Positions 6,241-15,261 of a stretch of DNA of 19,028 nucleotides are shown here, one piece after another. The stretch spans positions 1 through 19,028 of the forward strand of contig CAZCXI010000058.1 of the NCBI GenBank assembly GCA_964502635.1. Reading direction: 5' to 3'. Position numbers and translations under genes: made by a program. Source of the stretch: C00003060 sp964502635. GTDB taxonomy: Bacteria; Desulfobacterota; Desulfobacteria; Desulfobacterales; C00003060. Under the pieces are notes generated by a model that saw only the letters and a program-made list of their open reading frames with translations, ran no database searches and was not told where the DNA came from. Numbering within the stretch: position 1 is the first letter of the stretch; every line of letters starts with the position of its first letter.

Positions 6241-8226
6241 TCACCGGTTATCCAGCACCCGTCGCACGGTTTTAGCGAGTTTCCTCTTTGCAAGTGGCTT
6301 CATGATGAAACCTTTGATACCCATGGTACTGGCTTTGTCTTCATCGATTCGGTTGCTAAAACCTGTGCAAAGGATGACGGGGATATCAGGTCGAATTTCC
6401 ATCAGTTGTTTAGCCAAGGTATCACCCATCGTCTCGGGCATGGTCATGTCCGTGATAACAAGGTCAAACTTGTCCGGATGATCACGGAAGTCTTCCAAGG
6501 TTTCAAGTGGACTGGTCCTTGATTTCACCTCATAACCGAGCCGTTCCAACATCTGTTTCCCCAATCGGGCCAGAGACTCTTCATCATCCACAAAGAGGAT
6601 TCGTTCGTTTCCCGTAGGAACGCTTTTGATGGCTTCAGGTTTCGCTTCAACTGGATGCTCAACTCTGGGAAAGAGTACGTGAAATGTGGTCCCTTTTCCA
6701 GGCTCGCTGTATGCTGAGACGCCACCTCCATGGCTTTCCACAATGCCTTGAACAACGGCTAGACCCAACCCCGTACCTTCCCCCACTCCCTTTGTTGTGA
6801 AATAGGGATCGAAGATTTGATCTATAATCTCAGGCTTAATCCCGCAGCCTGTGTCTCTGACGGAAAGCCTGACATAGGGCCCTGGCTTCAAATCCGGAAA
6901 TTGCCCAATCGCATCCTCATCCAGTTCCACATCTGTCAAAGCGACCTGTAAAACGCTGCCCATTTCTTCCATAGCTTGGGCGGCATTGGTGCAAAGGTTC
7001 ATCAGCACCTGATGGACCTGGACCGCATCCGCCATAACGATGCTGGTTTCAGCTGCTATGTCTTCTTGGATGTCGATGGACGTGGGAATTGAGGAGCGAA
7101 GCAGCTTCAAGGTCTCTTTAACGATCGGAGCAATCTCTGTGGGCTTTTTCTTGTGTTCTGTCTGACGGGCATAGGTAAGAATCTGCTTGACTAAATCCTT
7201 TGCACGCACGCAGGCCTTTTGAGATTCTTGCAGGCTACTATATGCAGGATTCCATTGTGGAACGTCTTCCAGGGCCAGTTCCGTGTTACCCATAATAATG
7301 CCAAGGATGTTGTTGAAGTCATGGGCAATGCCGCCTGAAAGTGTGCCAATGGCCTCCATCTTCTGAGCTTGGCGGAGTTGGGCTTCGAGTTTTTTCTTTT
7401 CAGTGATATCCTCCACAACCTCTATGAATCCCGTGGCAGTGCCATCCTGCCCAAGGGTTGGAAAGGCTTGAATCCTCACATCAACACTGGTGCCGTCATC
7501 TCTGATACCTTGAGTCTTGACCTCTGCGGGCTGACCAGTTGACATGGCCTGAACTCCAGGACAATGGGGACAAATTGCCTCCCGTTTCTCAAATTCGCGG
7601 AAACACTCCTTACCGACAAACTCAGCGACAGGTTTCCCAAACATTCTGCCCTGTGCGCCATTCGTCATGATAATCTTGTGAGCCGAATCTATGAGCGTGA
7701 CGCCAAGATCAATGTTCTCCACAAGAGATCGATACCGCTCCTCGCTCTTCCGCAATGCTTCCTCCGCCCGCTTGCGCTCCGTGATGTCCTGCCCAATTGC
7801 GAGCAGGCCAACGACCTTACCGTCGGCATCCTTGAGAGTCTTATCGTACCATTCAATCTGGCGCTCTTGCCCGTCCTTCGTGATAATGGGGTTGACGTTG
7901 CCACGCGTCTGGATATCACCCGCGGCTTTCTTAAAAAGCTCTCGCAGCCTAGCATGGTCTCGTTCAGGCAAAAAAGTGCTGAACCAGTCCTTGTCCCGAA
8001 CCTCAGCCAGCGAGTATCCCGAAATTTCCTCCATATAACGGTTGAACCGAATAATCCGGCCCCGCGTACCTAACACCAATACGATGGCCTGGGCTGTGTT
8101 GAGCAAGCTCTCAGCAAAATCCCGCTCGACCCGAAGCGCCTCTTCAGCCGACTTCAATCTTGCACACCGTATCTCCAACTTGTTGACCCTTTGTTCCAAT
8201 TCTTCACAGGTCGGTCTTGTGGCCAT
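6241..8226 (-). CDS. Soluble hybrid sensor histidine kinase (PAS-PAS-HisKA-HATPase-REC)
   Basis: 661 aa with no membrane segment, so cytoplasmic. Order: N-terminal coiled coil (about 5-38); PAS 1 (about 38-150, ending GQDITERKRAEEAL); PAS 2 (160-275) with Cys208, Cys219 and Cys222 (ICPHCPG), a possible redox or metal site; HisKA with phospho-acceptor His302 in GGIAHDFNNIL; HATPase with N-box near Asn410, DTGCGI (458-463) and GEGTGLGLA; and a C-terminal receiver with acidic pair 547-548, phospho-acceptor Asp593 in VITDMTMPE and Lys643. The start at 8226 is chosen because GGAGG lies 8 nt upstream, whereas the ATG at 8262 has none. No output domain or partner regulator is adjacent, so the target is unknown. 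Confidence 0.92.
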   Translation of the reverse strand: MATRPTCEELEQRVNKLEIRCARLKSAEEALRVERDFAESLLNTAQAIVLVLGTRGRIIRFNRYMEEISGYSLAEVRDKDWFSTFLPERDHARLRELFKKAAGDIQTRGNVNPIITKDGQERQIEWYDKTLKDADGKVVGLLAIGQDITERKRAEEALRKSEERYRSLVENIDLGVTLIDSAHKIIMTNGAQGRMFGKPVAEFVGKECFREFEKREAICPHCPGVQAMSTGQPAEVKTQGIRDDGTSVDVRIQAFPTLGQDGTATGFIEVVEDITEKKKLEAQLRQAQKMEAIGTLSGGIAHDFNNILGIIMGNTELALEDVPQWNPAYSSLQESQKACVRAKDLVKQILTYARQTEHKKKPTEIAPIVKETLKLLRSSIPTSIDIQEDIAAETSIVMADAVQVHQVLMNLCTNAAQAMEEMGSVLQVALTDVELDEDAIGQFPDLKPGPYVRLSVRDTGCGIKPEIIDQIFDPYFTTKGVGEGTGLGLAVVQGIVESHGGGVSAYSEPGKGTTFHVLFPRVEHPVEAKPEAIKSVPTGNERILFVDDEESLARLGKQMLERLGYEVKSRTSPLETLEDFRDHPDKFDLVITDMTMPETMGDTLAKQLMEIRPDIPVILCTGFSNRIDEDKASTMGIKGFIMKPLAKRKLAKTVRRVLDNR

Positions 8227-8816
8227 TACAACATCCTCCGAATGCTCAAGCTCCCAGTGCACGTCTTAATACGATACATGGGCCTTTACCGGTCATAATG
8301 TGCTCCCGTTAAAGGGTATGAGTCTTGTGAAGAGAACAGCGATACTTGCGGGGAAACCATACACGATTCCAGGAAGAACTGTCAAATTAGGGAAAGGATC
8401 GCAGTCCTTGCAGACTGACTGTGTATTCAACACATTAGCGGTGAGCTATAGCAGATGAAAGTGTCGATTACCTCGCAAGATCGAAAGCCACACCGGCCGA
8501 AAGCCGTTTAAATCTAGCTTGCCAACCACCTTATTTTGGAAATCAACAACTCATGTTCCGGTTTTTATCGGATATCGCAAATCGTGTCAAGGGAAGTGGC
8601 TAAAATCCAGGAAAATGCGGATTGTTTTTGGAAACCGAAAAAATATGCAATCTCAAATAGTTGTCTATATGCCAGGTGTTTTCAGTCTTGAAGCAAATCG
8701 GACACATACGAGGTGTTGGGCAATTTCTTTTTCAGGGAAGATGTTGGAGGAAGAGAATACCGTCTAGTCTTACTCCTCTTGTTCAAAGGAGGAGCAACGT
8801 GGCCACATAGGGCCTC
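8227..8816. other. Gene-poor gap between kinase and flaG-like gene
   Basis: I see no supported gene. The plus-strand open frame at 8519-8767 has no ribosome-binding site and no recognisable domain. The segment is more AT-rich than the flanking coding DNA. An inverted repeat CTCCTC (8773-8778) / GAGGAG (8789-8794) lies about 25 bp past the end of the flaG-like gene and has no T-run, so it is at best a weak terminator. Confidence 0.4.
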
Positions 8817-9122
8817 TTAAGCCACCTGGTCGAAAAATTTGCCTATCGTTTTATCCATCCGCTCAGATAACTTCTGAAGATTCTCGGGCGGAATTTCACG
8901 TATGATCTCCCCCGATTTCTTGTCTACAACGGTAACCGCAATCTTGTTCTTATCATAAACTCCGTATTTCAAACTTGTGTTGACAACAGCACCTCCAGAA
9001 GACTGCTTGGCTGAAAGCCCTGGGTGTAGAGCCGTTGAATTTAGTCGTGCTGAGCTCTCCATTTGCTTCTTGTCCGTCCTTGGTATATCTATCGACCCTT
9101 CACAGAAAACTCTTGAGTTCAC
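8817..9122 (-). CDS. FlaG-like protein (orphan)
   Basis: 101 aa. Residues about 50-101 carry the FlaG pattern: LKYGVYDKNKIAVTVVDKKS, then GEIIREIPPENLQKLSERM and a C-terminal helix with FFDQVA. FlaG proteins are small flagellar accessory proteins, with roles in filament length or cap in some species. The N-terminal half is low-complexity and polar, as usual. The start is uncertain: the GTG at 9122 has no clear ribosome-binding site, and an ATG at 9062 would drop 20 residues. No flagellar gene is nearby, so it is isolated. Confidence 0.7.
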   Translation of the reverse strand: MNSRVFCEGSIDIPRTDKKQMESSARLNSTALHPGLSAKQSSGGAVVNTSLKYGVYDKNKIAVTVVDKKSGEIIREIPPENLQKLSERMDKTIGKFFDQVA

Positions 9123-9524
9123 ACTGCCACTTAAAATCCTACATGCCCTTGCAAAATGTTAGCGCCAGGATTTTTTCCGTAGAAATGCACGGAGTTGGAG
9201 TTAAGAACTCAGAGGTGGGGCGAAGAAACGACGCGACGATGTTTCTCTTTCGGACTATATATTGTGGTCGTTACGATGACTGCCAAATCAAACATTCCTT
9301 GCCATTTACGATTCTTATCAACTGATTTTATAAAAGATATCTGACCAATCGGCACGCCCCAAACACCAGGTGTCTAAGGACAACTTGCTTTCCAGAATCA
9401 AAGCGCGTGGTTTTGACAGTCCCAACTGATGTTTCATTTGGATATTACAAGAAAAGAAGGCTTTCAAGAGGTCGGAGCGATGGCAGGTCCCTTCTGTTTA
9501 TTGGGCGTTTTTCTTACCGCCAGA
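9123..9524. other. Non-coding gap, nothing recognised
   Basis: About 400 bp between the flaG-like gene and the membrane-protein gene. Open frames here are short, lack ribosome-binding sites and show no known motif. No clear hairpin-plus-T-run or tRNA-like fold was seen. Confidence 0.4.
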
Positions 9525-9929
9525 CTAATTATTGGGGTACCTGATGATTCCCCCCACTATTGCCCCTGCTGCAACCGTTTCCACCAGGCTGCCGATGAAC
9601 CAGATCCAGGCCAAATTCGCGGGGATAGGCATGTAGGAATATGAGCCAAATCCCATGGAAAAGCCTGACGCTAAACCAAACAACGCGCCGTACTTTATCC
9701 CCGTCACCAGAGACTTTGGTGAAACCAGGAATCCATAAATCACCACAAAAGCTGTTGCAAATACAAATGTAACCAGATGCATAAGACCCATCTTCATTTC
9801 CGCCATTGGACGCCAAAGTGCAGCCGTGGCTTCGTACGTTGGCTGGAGCACGACACCATGAATGAGGAAATCTAGAATAGACCATGCTATGAAGACTGTA
9901 ATAATCGACAACAAAATTCGCTTAGTCAT
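9525..9929 (-). CDS. Small four-helix membrane protein, unknown function
   Basis: 134 aa with four hydrophobic segments: about 4-28 (ILLSIITVFIAWSILDFLIH), 48-70 (LMHLVTFVFATAFVVIYGFL), 78-102 (Gly/Phe-rich) and 106-130 (WIWFIGSLVETVAAGAIVGG). Glu in helix 4 and the Gly-rich helices resemble small DUF1761-type integral membrane proteins, though I cannot assign a family firmly. The frame is open upstream to 10088, but the ATG at 9929 has a strong GGGAGGAGC 8 nt away and begins the hydrophobic protein. It is monocistronic, with no informative neighbours. Confidence 0.7.
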   Translation of the reverse strand: MTKRILLSIITVFIAWSILDFLIHGVVLQPTYEATAALWRPMAEMKMGLMHLVTFVFATAFVVIYGFLVSPKSLVTGIKYGALFGLASGFSMGFGSYSYMPIPANLAWIWFIGSLVETVAAGAIVGGIIRYPNN

Positions 9930-10103
9930 TCTTATAGCTCCTCCCATCAGTCTTTTCGCCTGACACTCTAATCTGGATTGCCCCGAAGCCGCGTTTGTCT
10001 TGCGGCGTCCTCGCCATACAATCCCCTGCGCTGATACATTTATTCCGCCATGTAACATGCCTTTCAAGGACGTCACACGGCGAGACAATGTTCATATACT
10101 GCA

Positions 10104-10163
10104 TCGAACCGCGAAAGCTAGCGCATTCCCCGCTGCTTGCGGCGGGGTTAGCGATCGAATCTG
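10104..10163 (-). repeat. Dispersed hairpin repeat, half copy D
   Basis: Minus strand reads GATTCGATCGCTAACC, hairpin CCCCGCCGCAAGCAGCGGGG, then GAATGCGCTAGCTTTCGCGG and TTCGA. This is the second half of the element seen complete in copies A-C; the GATTGAAGC hairpin half is absent. The hairpin differs from the other copies at the stem tip. It lies in the 283-bp gap upstream of the four-helix membrane protein gene, where nothing else is seen. Confidence 0.75.
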
Positions 10164-10212
10164 AAAATGAAAAACTTTCTTCAAAGCCAACACCTGTGGA
10201 GTCCCCTCAGTT

Positions 10213-10398
10213 CTACGGGTGGGAGGAAGGGCCTCTTATGACCTTGACCAAGTGTTTGACAAGCGATGTCCTGTCTCGAATGATCAGCGTATTAGTGGGG
10301 GCACAGGCTGTTATAAGGCCATCTCTTGTCGACAGAGGCCTTAATACAGAGGCAAGTCGGTGGGCATCAGTGTGATCAAGGCCAATCACTTTGATCAC
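10213..10398 (-). CDS. 61-aa secretin N-domain-like ORF (small protein or fragment)
   Basis: Reads VIGLDHTDAHRLASVLRPLS then TNTLIIRDRTSLVKHLVKVI. This matches the repeated N-domain of GspD/PilQ-type secretins (V-x-L-x-x-x-DA-x-x-LA-x-VL-x-PL, then TNTLII-D), which normally occurs inside proteins of over 500 aa. The start is a GTG 8 bp after the RND pump stop, so translation could be coupled. There is no good Shine-Dalgarno sequence, and the GTG lies in an inverted repeat (10372-10398). It is one complete domain with no signal peptide or secretin pore. It could be a stand-alone domain protein or the remnant of a lost secretin gene; I cannot decide. Confidence 0.45.
   Translation of the reverse strand: MIKVIGLDHTDAHRLASVLRPLSTRDGLITACAPTNTLIIRDRTSLVKHLVKVIRGPSSHP
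10372..10398 (-). promoter_or_regulatory. Inverted repeat over the start of the 61-aa ORF
   Basis: GTGATCAA (10372-10379) and TTGATCAC (10391-10398) are perfect 8-bp complements, 11 nt apart, covering the GTG start and first codons. No T-run follows. It could form a start-occluding hairpin or be a protein site. Confidence 0.35.
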
Positions 10399-10406
10399 TG
10401 TCCCGT

Positions 10407-13400
10407 CTAGCCATGACGTTCACCGCTATCCCCACCTTTTCGCCAGCCTTCGAAATGAAGCTTGAGCCCCATGAGCAAGTCCCATTCAATGGGGACAATG
10501 AAAAGCGTTAGAAAGGTGGCTGTGCAAAGACCCGTGACAAAAGTGGAGGCCATGGCCCCCCAGACCAGGGAGTAGCTGGGAATGCCAAGTGCCATGGGTA
10601 AGAGGCCGAGGGTCGTTGTCAGTGTCGTTAGGAGAATGGGCCGCAGTCGAACGCGGATACCTTCACGGATAGCCTCACGGCGTGTCATACCGCTCAGATA
10701 GCGCTTGTTGATGAAGTCCACTAGGACGAGCGAGTCGTTGACGACCACACCGCTAACGCCCACAACGGCGATGAAGCTGTTTACAGTGAAAAGACCCTGT
10801 GTGATGACTTTCCCGAAAATCACGCCGACGAGCGAAAACACGATGGCAGAAAGAATAATGAGCGGTTGGAGGTAGGAACGGAACTGGGTGGCCAGGATCA
10901 AATACATCACTAGCAGGGCTACCAAGAAGGCATACGTCAACGAGGTGTACGATCGCCTGGTGTCTTCGAATTCTCCTGAGAAGCTAATCTCTGCGCCAGG
11001 ATACTTGGCTTTGATTCTTGCATAGTACATTCGGATAGTATTGATCACGGCGGGTGTGGATGTAGGCGCGCCTGGCTTAATATTGGCCGTAAGCGTCATG
11101 GCCCGGTTGTTCTGGAACCGGTCGAGCCTGTTGCCTTCCATGTACGATTCACTCCTGGTCAGGTCACCAAGGCGAAGGGGGCCTGACGGGTGCTGCACAA
11201 GGGGAATGGCAAGGGCTGATTCAGGGGAAGTCAAATAGCTCTTGTCTATCTTGAGCTTGAGATCCATGTCCTCGTCAAATGCACGGAACTTTCCTACGAA
11301 ACGTCCGTCAAGCACGGAGCCGGCAAGGCGGGCCACGGCAAGTGGCGTGAGGCCGTATTCAGCGGCCCGCTCCTTATCCACGTGAAATCGGTAGACCCGA
11401 TTCGGCCGTCCTTTGTCGTCGTTCAAATCCACGAGAAAAGGGGAAACCTTCTGATTGTCGCGCAAGAAGGCATAGATGTCCCGTGCAAGCGCCTGGACGG
11501 CATCTGGATTTGGCCCAACGACACGGACGTTCACGTCCTTACCCGTGGGCGGGCCGCCTTTTTCGGCCCGCACCCGGACTATCCATCCGTCTGTCTGGAA
11601 ACGGGAAAGTTGTTTCCGCACGTATTCCAGATGGACAACGGGATCGTTTCCATGGTTGTCCGGAAAGTCCTGTTCTTCTTTGGTCGGCATTTCAACGATG
11701 ATGTTGCCATGATTACTGGCGAAGACCGCCTGGTAGTCCTCGTTGACGAAAAACCCGGCCATGGCCGTGGCGGACTTGAGCTGGCCTGGTCTGCCAGGCA
11801 GAATGAATTCGGTAATTTCCTTGAGCCTTTCATTAGTGGTCTCGATGGAGGTTGCCACAGGACCTTCCACCTCAATGTAGTAATATGTGTATTCTTCCGG
11901 AAAGAATTTGATCTTTATCAAAGGCAACCAGCCCAATACAGACACACCAAAGACAGCCACTGAAATTAGAAAGGCCAGCAAAACCGCACCAAGGCTGGTG
12001 AAACGGTAACGGAGGGTCCATCCCACCAGCTTGTTCGTTCCCTTCAGCAAAAGGGCCATAACCCACTGCTCCTTGCCGGTGTCATGGTTCTCTTGGGCGT
12101 GCCTTTCGGCAGACTTGCCTCCGGGCCAGTCCATAAAGTGGGACGGCAGGATGATGAGGCATTCGAACAAGGATGCAGCGATGACGGCGGAAATGGCGAT
12201 GGGGATCTGGGCAAAGAATTCGCCTGTGGAGCCAGACATCATCAACATAGGCAAAAAGGCAGCCACCGTCGTCGAAGTTGCTGCGATGACCGGGGCGGCC
12301 ACCTCAGATGCGCCGTTGACCACCGCCTCTTTCATCGAGCTGCCTTCCTGCAGGTGGCGGTAGACGTTTTCCACCACCACAATGGCATCGTCCACGATGA
12401 TACCACTCACCAGGACAAAGGAAAACAGCGTGATCTCGTTGAGGGAGTTCTTGGTGAGCCACATGAAGATCATGGTCACGAGGAAGGAAAAGGGGATGCC
12501 GACAACGGTGAGCACCGCATTTCTGAGACCCATGAAGAAGAAGATAAGTACACTGACCAAGCAGATACCGACCAGCAGGTTCCTGCCGAGCGTTGATATA
12601 GAATCGTTGACGTTGACACGCTGGTCCTGGGTGAGAGCCACCTCCACGTGTTCCTTGTCAAGGACCGGCTTGAACTGTTCCACCACCTTTTCCACGGCTG
12701 GCAGGATGTCCAAGACATTTCCATTCCGGGTCTTAACAACCTTTAAGGTGACGCAGTCCTTGCCGTTTACCGAGGTGATGACGTAGGGGTCCCGGTAGGC
12801 CATGTGGGCGTCATGCATGACATCGCCGACCTTGACAAAGGAGCCGTCACGGTCCCTGCGAATGATGGTGTCAGCGACCTGCTTGCGGGAGCGGTACCGC
12901 TCGTCTACCAGGATGACAAACTCGCCTGTTCCATTGGTGTAGTCCCCGGCCGGGACAGAGACGTTGGACTCCATGAGGGCCCTGGCCACCTCGTCAAAGG
13001 TCACTCCGTATTTGTTCAGAAGATGGGGATTGAGGTTGACATGAAACTCCCGGGTGTACTCCCCATTGAGCTCCACTTCTTTTACACCGGGGATCTGGCG
13101 AAGGTGCAATTTCATCTCCTCGGCCATGAGGGACAGGGACCGGTTCGATCTGTTGCCAATCAAATTGACGGCCACGGCGGGAAGCCATTCGTTCACGTCA
13201 ATCTCAGAAAATACAGGCGGGTCCACCTCCTCCGGAAGCTCGTTCATGATACTCAGGACCTTAAGACGCAACTCATCGAAAAGCTTTTCATAGTCGGTAT
13301 CGTCGATGAATTTCACCGTGACGACCGATCGTTCGCGATAGGAAGTGGATTGGATGAATTCCACGGACTCAAGGTCGTCCAGGGCCTCTTCAATCTCGTG

Positions 13401-13595
13401 AGTGACCAGGGCCTCAACCTCAGCGGGTGAGGCACCGGGGAAGATGGTAGCAATGACGACCTTTCCCATATGCACGTTGGGATAGCGTTCTACAGGGAGG
13501 TCAAAGAGAGAGAAAAGCCCCAAGGCCATGGAAAGGACGAAGAGGAGGTTCACCAGAACGCTCTGTTTGAGCACGTAGCGAAAGAACGGTTTCAT
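10407..13595 (-). CDS. RND efflux pump inner-membrane subunit (AcrB/HAE1-type)
   Basis: 1062 aa, full length for the family. It is a proton-driven trimeric exporter of the inner membrane. TM1 is at 12-31, followed by a periplasmic porter domain with FPGASPAEVEALVTHEIE; TM2-6 begin near 338, with the proton-relay pair Asp402-Asp403 in TM4 (SGIIVDDAIVVVENVYRHL); a second periplasmic loop and TM7-12 follow, with GVSGVVVNDSLVLVDFI in TM10. DD in TM4 points to the drug/amphiphile (HAE) rather than the heavy-metal branch, but the substrate is unknown. The ATG is separated from the adaptor stop by only GCC. No TolC-type channel gene is present, so it must borrow one. Confidence 0.95.
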   Translation of the reverse strand: MKPFFRYVLKQSVLVNLLFVLSMALGLFSLFDLPVERYPNVHMGKVVIATIFPGASPAEVEALVTHEIEEALDDLESVEFIQSTSYRERSVVTVKFIDDTDYEKLFDELRLKVLSIMNELPEEVDPPVFSEIDVNEWLPAVAVNLIGNRSNRSLSLMAEEMKLHLRQIPGVKEVELNGEYTREFHVNLNPHLLNKYGVTFDEVARALMESNVSVPAGDYTNGTGEFVILVDERYRSRKQVADTIIRRDRDGSFVKVGDVMHDAHMAYRDPYVITSVNGKDCVTLKVVKTRNGNVLDILPAVEKVVEQFKPVLDKEHVEVALTQDQRVNVNDSISTLGRNLLVGICLVSVLIFFFMGLRNAVLTVVGIPFSFLVTMIFMWLTKNSLNEITLFSFVLVSGIIVDDAIVVVENVYRHLQEGSSMKEAVVNGASEVAAPVIAATSTTVAAFLPMLMMSGSTGEFFAQIPIAISAVIAASLFECLIILPSHFMDWPGGKSAERHAQENHDTGKEQWVMALLLKGTNKLVGWTLRYRFTSLGAVLLAFLISVAVFGVSVLGWLPLIKIKFFPEEYTYYYIEVEGPVATSIETTNERLKEITEFILPGRPGQLKSATAMAGFFVNEDYQAVFASNHGNIIVEMPTKEEQDFPDNHGNDPVVHLEYVRKQLSRFQTDGWIVRVRAEKGGPPTGKDVNVRVVGPNPDAVQALARDIYAFLRDNQKVSPFLVDLNDDKGRPNRVYRFHVDKERAAEYGLTPLAVARLAGSVLDGRFVGKFRAFDEDMDLKLKIDKSYLTSPESALAIPLVQHPSGPLRLGDLTRSESYMEGNRLDRFQNNRAMTLTANIKPGAPTSTPAVINTIRMYYARIKAKYPGAEISFSGEFEDTRRSYTSLTYAFLVALLVMYLILATQFRSYLQPLIILSAIVFSLVGVIFGKVITQGLFTVNSFIAVVGVSGVVVNDSLVLVDFINKRYLSGMTRREAIREGIRVRLRPILLTTLTTTLGLLPMALGIPSYSLVWGAMASTFVTGLCTATFLTLFIVPIEWDLLMGLKLHFEGWRKGGDSGERHG

Positions 13596-13598
13596 GGC

Positions 13599-14642
13599 TC
13601 ATGGCTCCGGCTGGACTTTGAATCTATCGCCGGGTCTGACCTCGGCCGATCGAACGCGGGAGGTGCTGTCTGACCCGTGGTCGAGGAGTACCACGCGGAC
13701 TTGCTCGCCATTTTCCCGTGTGAGCCAGAATTCCTCGTAACGTTCTGACAAGGCTGAAGTCGGCACCAGGACCGCGCCGGAGCCGTCGGGGAGCTCCAGG
13801 GTAAGCACTGCACGCAAGCCTCCCCGCATTTGGGAGAGTCCTTTACGGACTGAAAGATCCACGCCCATCTTGCGGGTCTGGGGATCAAAAGCCGGCGAGA
13901 TCCGTTCAACTTCTGCTTCAAGGGTGATCCCTTTCTCGCCCTCGCCCGGAAAACGCAAGGCAGGGGACCCATGGAGTTCTCCGAGGGCTCTGTATTCCTC
14001 GGGTGAAAGGGAAAAGGGGACAAGCAGCTTGCGAAAGTCTCCTGCCTTGCCAAGGTGTGTACCTGCCGGGATCCATTCGCCCGGCTCTGCGTTGCGCTCC
14101 GTAATGGTCCACCCTGAGGGGACTCGGACGACGTGGCGCTCCCGGCGTTCCTCAAGGCTTGCCTCTTCGGTTTTAAGGGCCTGGAGTTCGAATTCGGACT
14201 GATCCAGCGTGTTTTGGAGTGCATCCAGCTTAGACTGTGCGACGCTCTCGCGTGCCAGCAACTGCTCGTAACGGCGAACCTCCTTGCCGTAGTATGCGAT
14301 GTTCTTCATGAGACGTTTTTGATCCACACTGTTTTTCTTGATGGCAAGATCAACAAAAGTCGTGTCCAGCACACAAAAAATTCCGTCCTTTTCGATGGTG
14401 TTGCCCACATCAGCCTTCACCTTGATACAGCGCCCGTCCTCCTCACTGACAATATCCAGCACATGTCTCGCCCGGGTGTAACCCGTGAGTGTCACCTCGC
14501 GCATGGCTGGCTTGGCCGCAAAGATCTCGCCTGGCCCCCGCGGCTTCCCACTGCTATCAGCCGCCCACAAAGGGGTTGAGAAAAAGAGGAAAATCAAGAT
14601 GGACAGAAGAACAATCAGTCTTCCTGTCATGGCACCTTTCAT
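13599..14642 (-). CDS. RND periplasmic adaptor (membrane fusion protein)
   Basis: 347 aa. Signal peptide or anchor at about 7-27 (LIVLLSILIFLFFSTPLWAA). The split lipoyl/biotinyl half-domains lie at about 60-92 and 170-200 and flank a Gln/Glu/Leu-rich coiled-coil hairpin (about 103-168); a beta-barrel and membrane-proximal domain follow. This is the HlyD/AcrA adaptor fold that joins the pump to an outer-membrane channel. There is no lipobox cysteine. The ATG overlaps the tetR stop (ATGA, 14639-14642) and has AAGG 7 nt upstream; the ATG at 14630 is a weaker alternative. It lies between the repressor and pump genes in one operon. Confidence 0.9.
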   Translation of the reverse strand: MKGAMTGRLIVLLSILIFLFFSTPLWAADSSGKPRGPGEIFAAKPAMREVTLTGYTRARHVLDIVSEEDGRCIKVKADVGNTIEKDGIFCVLDTTFVDLAIKKNSVDQKRLMKNIAYYGKEVRRYEQLLARESVAQSKLDALQNTLDQSEFELQALKTEEASLEERRERHVVRVPSGWTITERNAEPGEWIPAGTHLGKAGDFRKLLVPFSLSPEEYRALGELHGSPALRFPGEGEKGITLEAEVERISPAFDPQTRKMGVDLSVRKGLSQMRGGLRAVLTLELPDGSGAVLVPTSALSERYEEFWLTRENGEQVRVVLLDHGSDSTSRVRSAEVRPGDRFKVQPEP

Positions 14643-15253
14643 AGACGATCCTTTCCACCTCCGCGCAGGTTGAAGGCCAGGGCTTTTGTGACCACCTGAC
14701 CCAACCTCTCTTTAGGGAGAAAGCGAAGCTGTTCTTTAATCAAAAGGGAGGCCAAGCCGTGCAGGGCTGCCCACAGGGCGACGGCCAGGGTCTCGGCGTC
14801 CCCTCCTGAAAAAAATCCGGCATCCAAACACTGCCGAACATGTTCCACAAATTTCCTAAAGGATTTCAGGGCCACAGTTTCTTCAGACCCATCCGGCTGT
14901 TTGATGATTTGTCTGGTTGCGAACATCAGTTCATAGAGTTCAGGATTTTCCAAGGCAAAGGTGATGTAGTGGCGGCCCCCTGTTTTGACGCGCTCTACCG
15001 GGTCGACGATGTTGTCCAATTCGCACTGAAGGGCAAGGAGCCTTTCGAAGCCCTGGTAACAGAGTTGGAGCATGATATCGTCTTTGTTCTCGAAGTACCG
15101 GTAGATAGTGCCCGCGCTGTACTCTATCTTATTGGCTATGCGCCGCATGGAGACGCCTTCATAGCCCTCCTTTACAAACACATCCATGGCCGCATCGAGT
15201 ATACGCTGCCGCATCTTGCACGCATCCCGCTCTTTTCGTTCTTTAATGCCCAT
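14639..15253 (-). CDS. TetR-family repressor of the efflux operon
   Basis: 204 aa. N-terminal TetR helix-turn-helix at about 16-57: RQRILDAAMDVFVKEGYEGV, then SMRRIANKIEYSAGTIYRYF. The C-terminal ligand/dimer domain has the ENPELYELMF and ALWAALHGLASL motifs of TetR proteins with a WHG-type C-terminus. It is the first gene of the efflux operon and is coupled to the adaptor gene by an ATGA overlap. Autoregulation is strongly suggested by the 17-bp palindrome in its own promoter. If that promoter is right, the ATG at 15253 lies only 8 bp from the -10 box, so the mRNA is nearly leaderless and has no ribosome-binding site. The downstream ATG at 15214 would cut into the usual TetR N-terminus. Confidence 0.92.
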   Translation of the reverse strand: MGIKERKERDACKMRQRILDAAMDVFVKEGYEGVSMRRIANKIEYSAGTIYRYFENKDDIMLQLCYQGFERLLALQCELDNIVDPVERVKTGGRHYITFALENPELYELMFATRQIIKQPDGSEETVALKSFRKFVEHVRQCLDAGFFSGGDAETLAVALWAALHGLASLLIKEQLRFLPKERLGQVVTKALAFNLRGGGKDRL

Positions 15254-15261
15254 TAAACATC

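Noticed and set aside
8519..8767. Plus-strand 82-codon frame between kinase and flaG-like gene
   Set aside because: No ribosome-binding site or recognisable motif; unlike the coding genes around it.
12084..12596. Long plus-strand frames inside the RND gene
   Set aside because: Antisense shadows of a clear coding gene.
10407..15253. Efflux operon as a heavy-metal (CzcA) exporter
   Set aside because: The TM4 signature GIIVDDAIVVVENV is the HAE1 drug/amphiphile type, and no metal-binding motif or metal regulator is adjacent.
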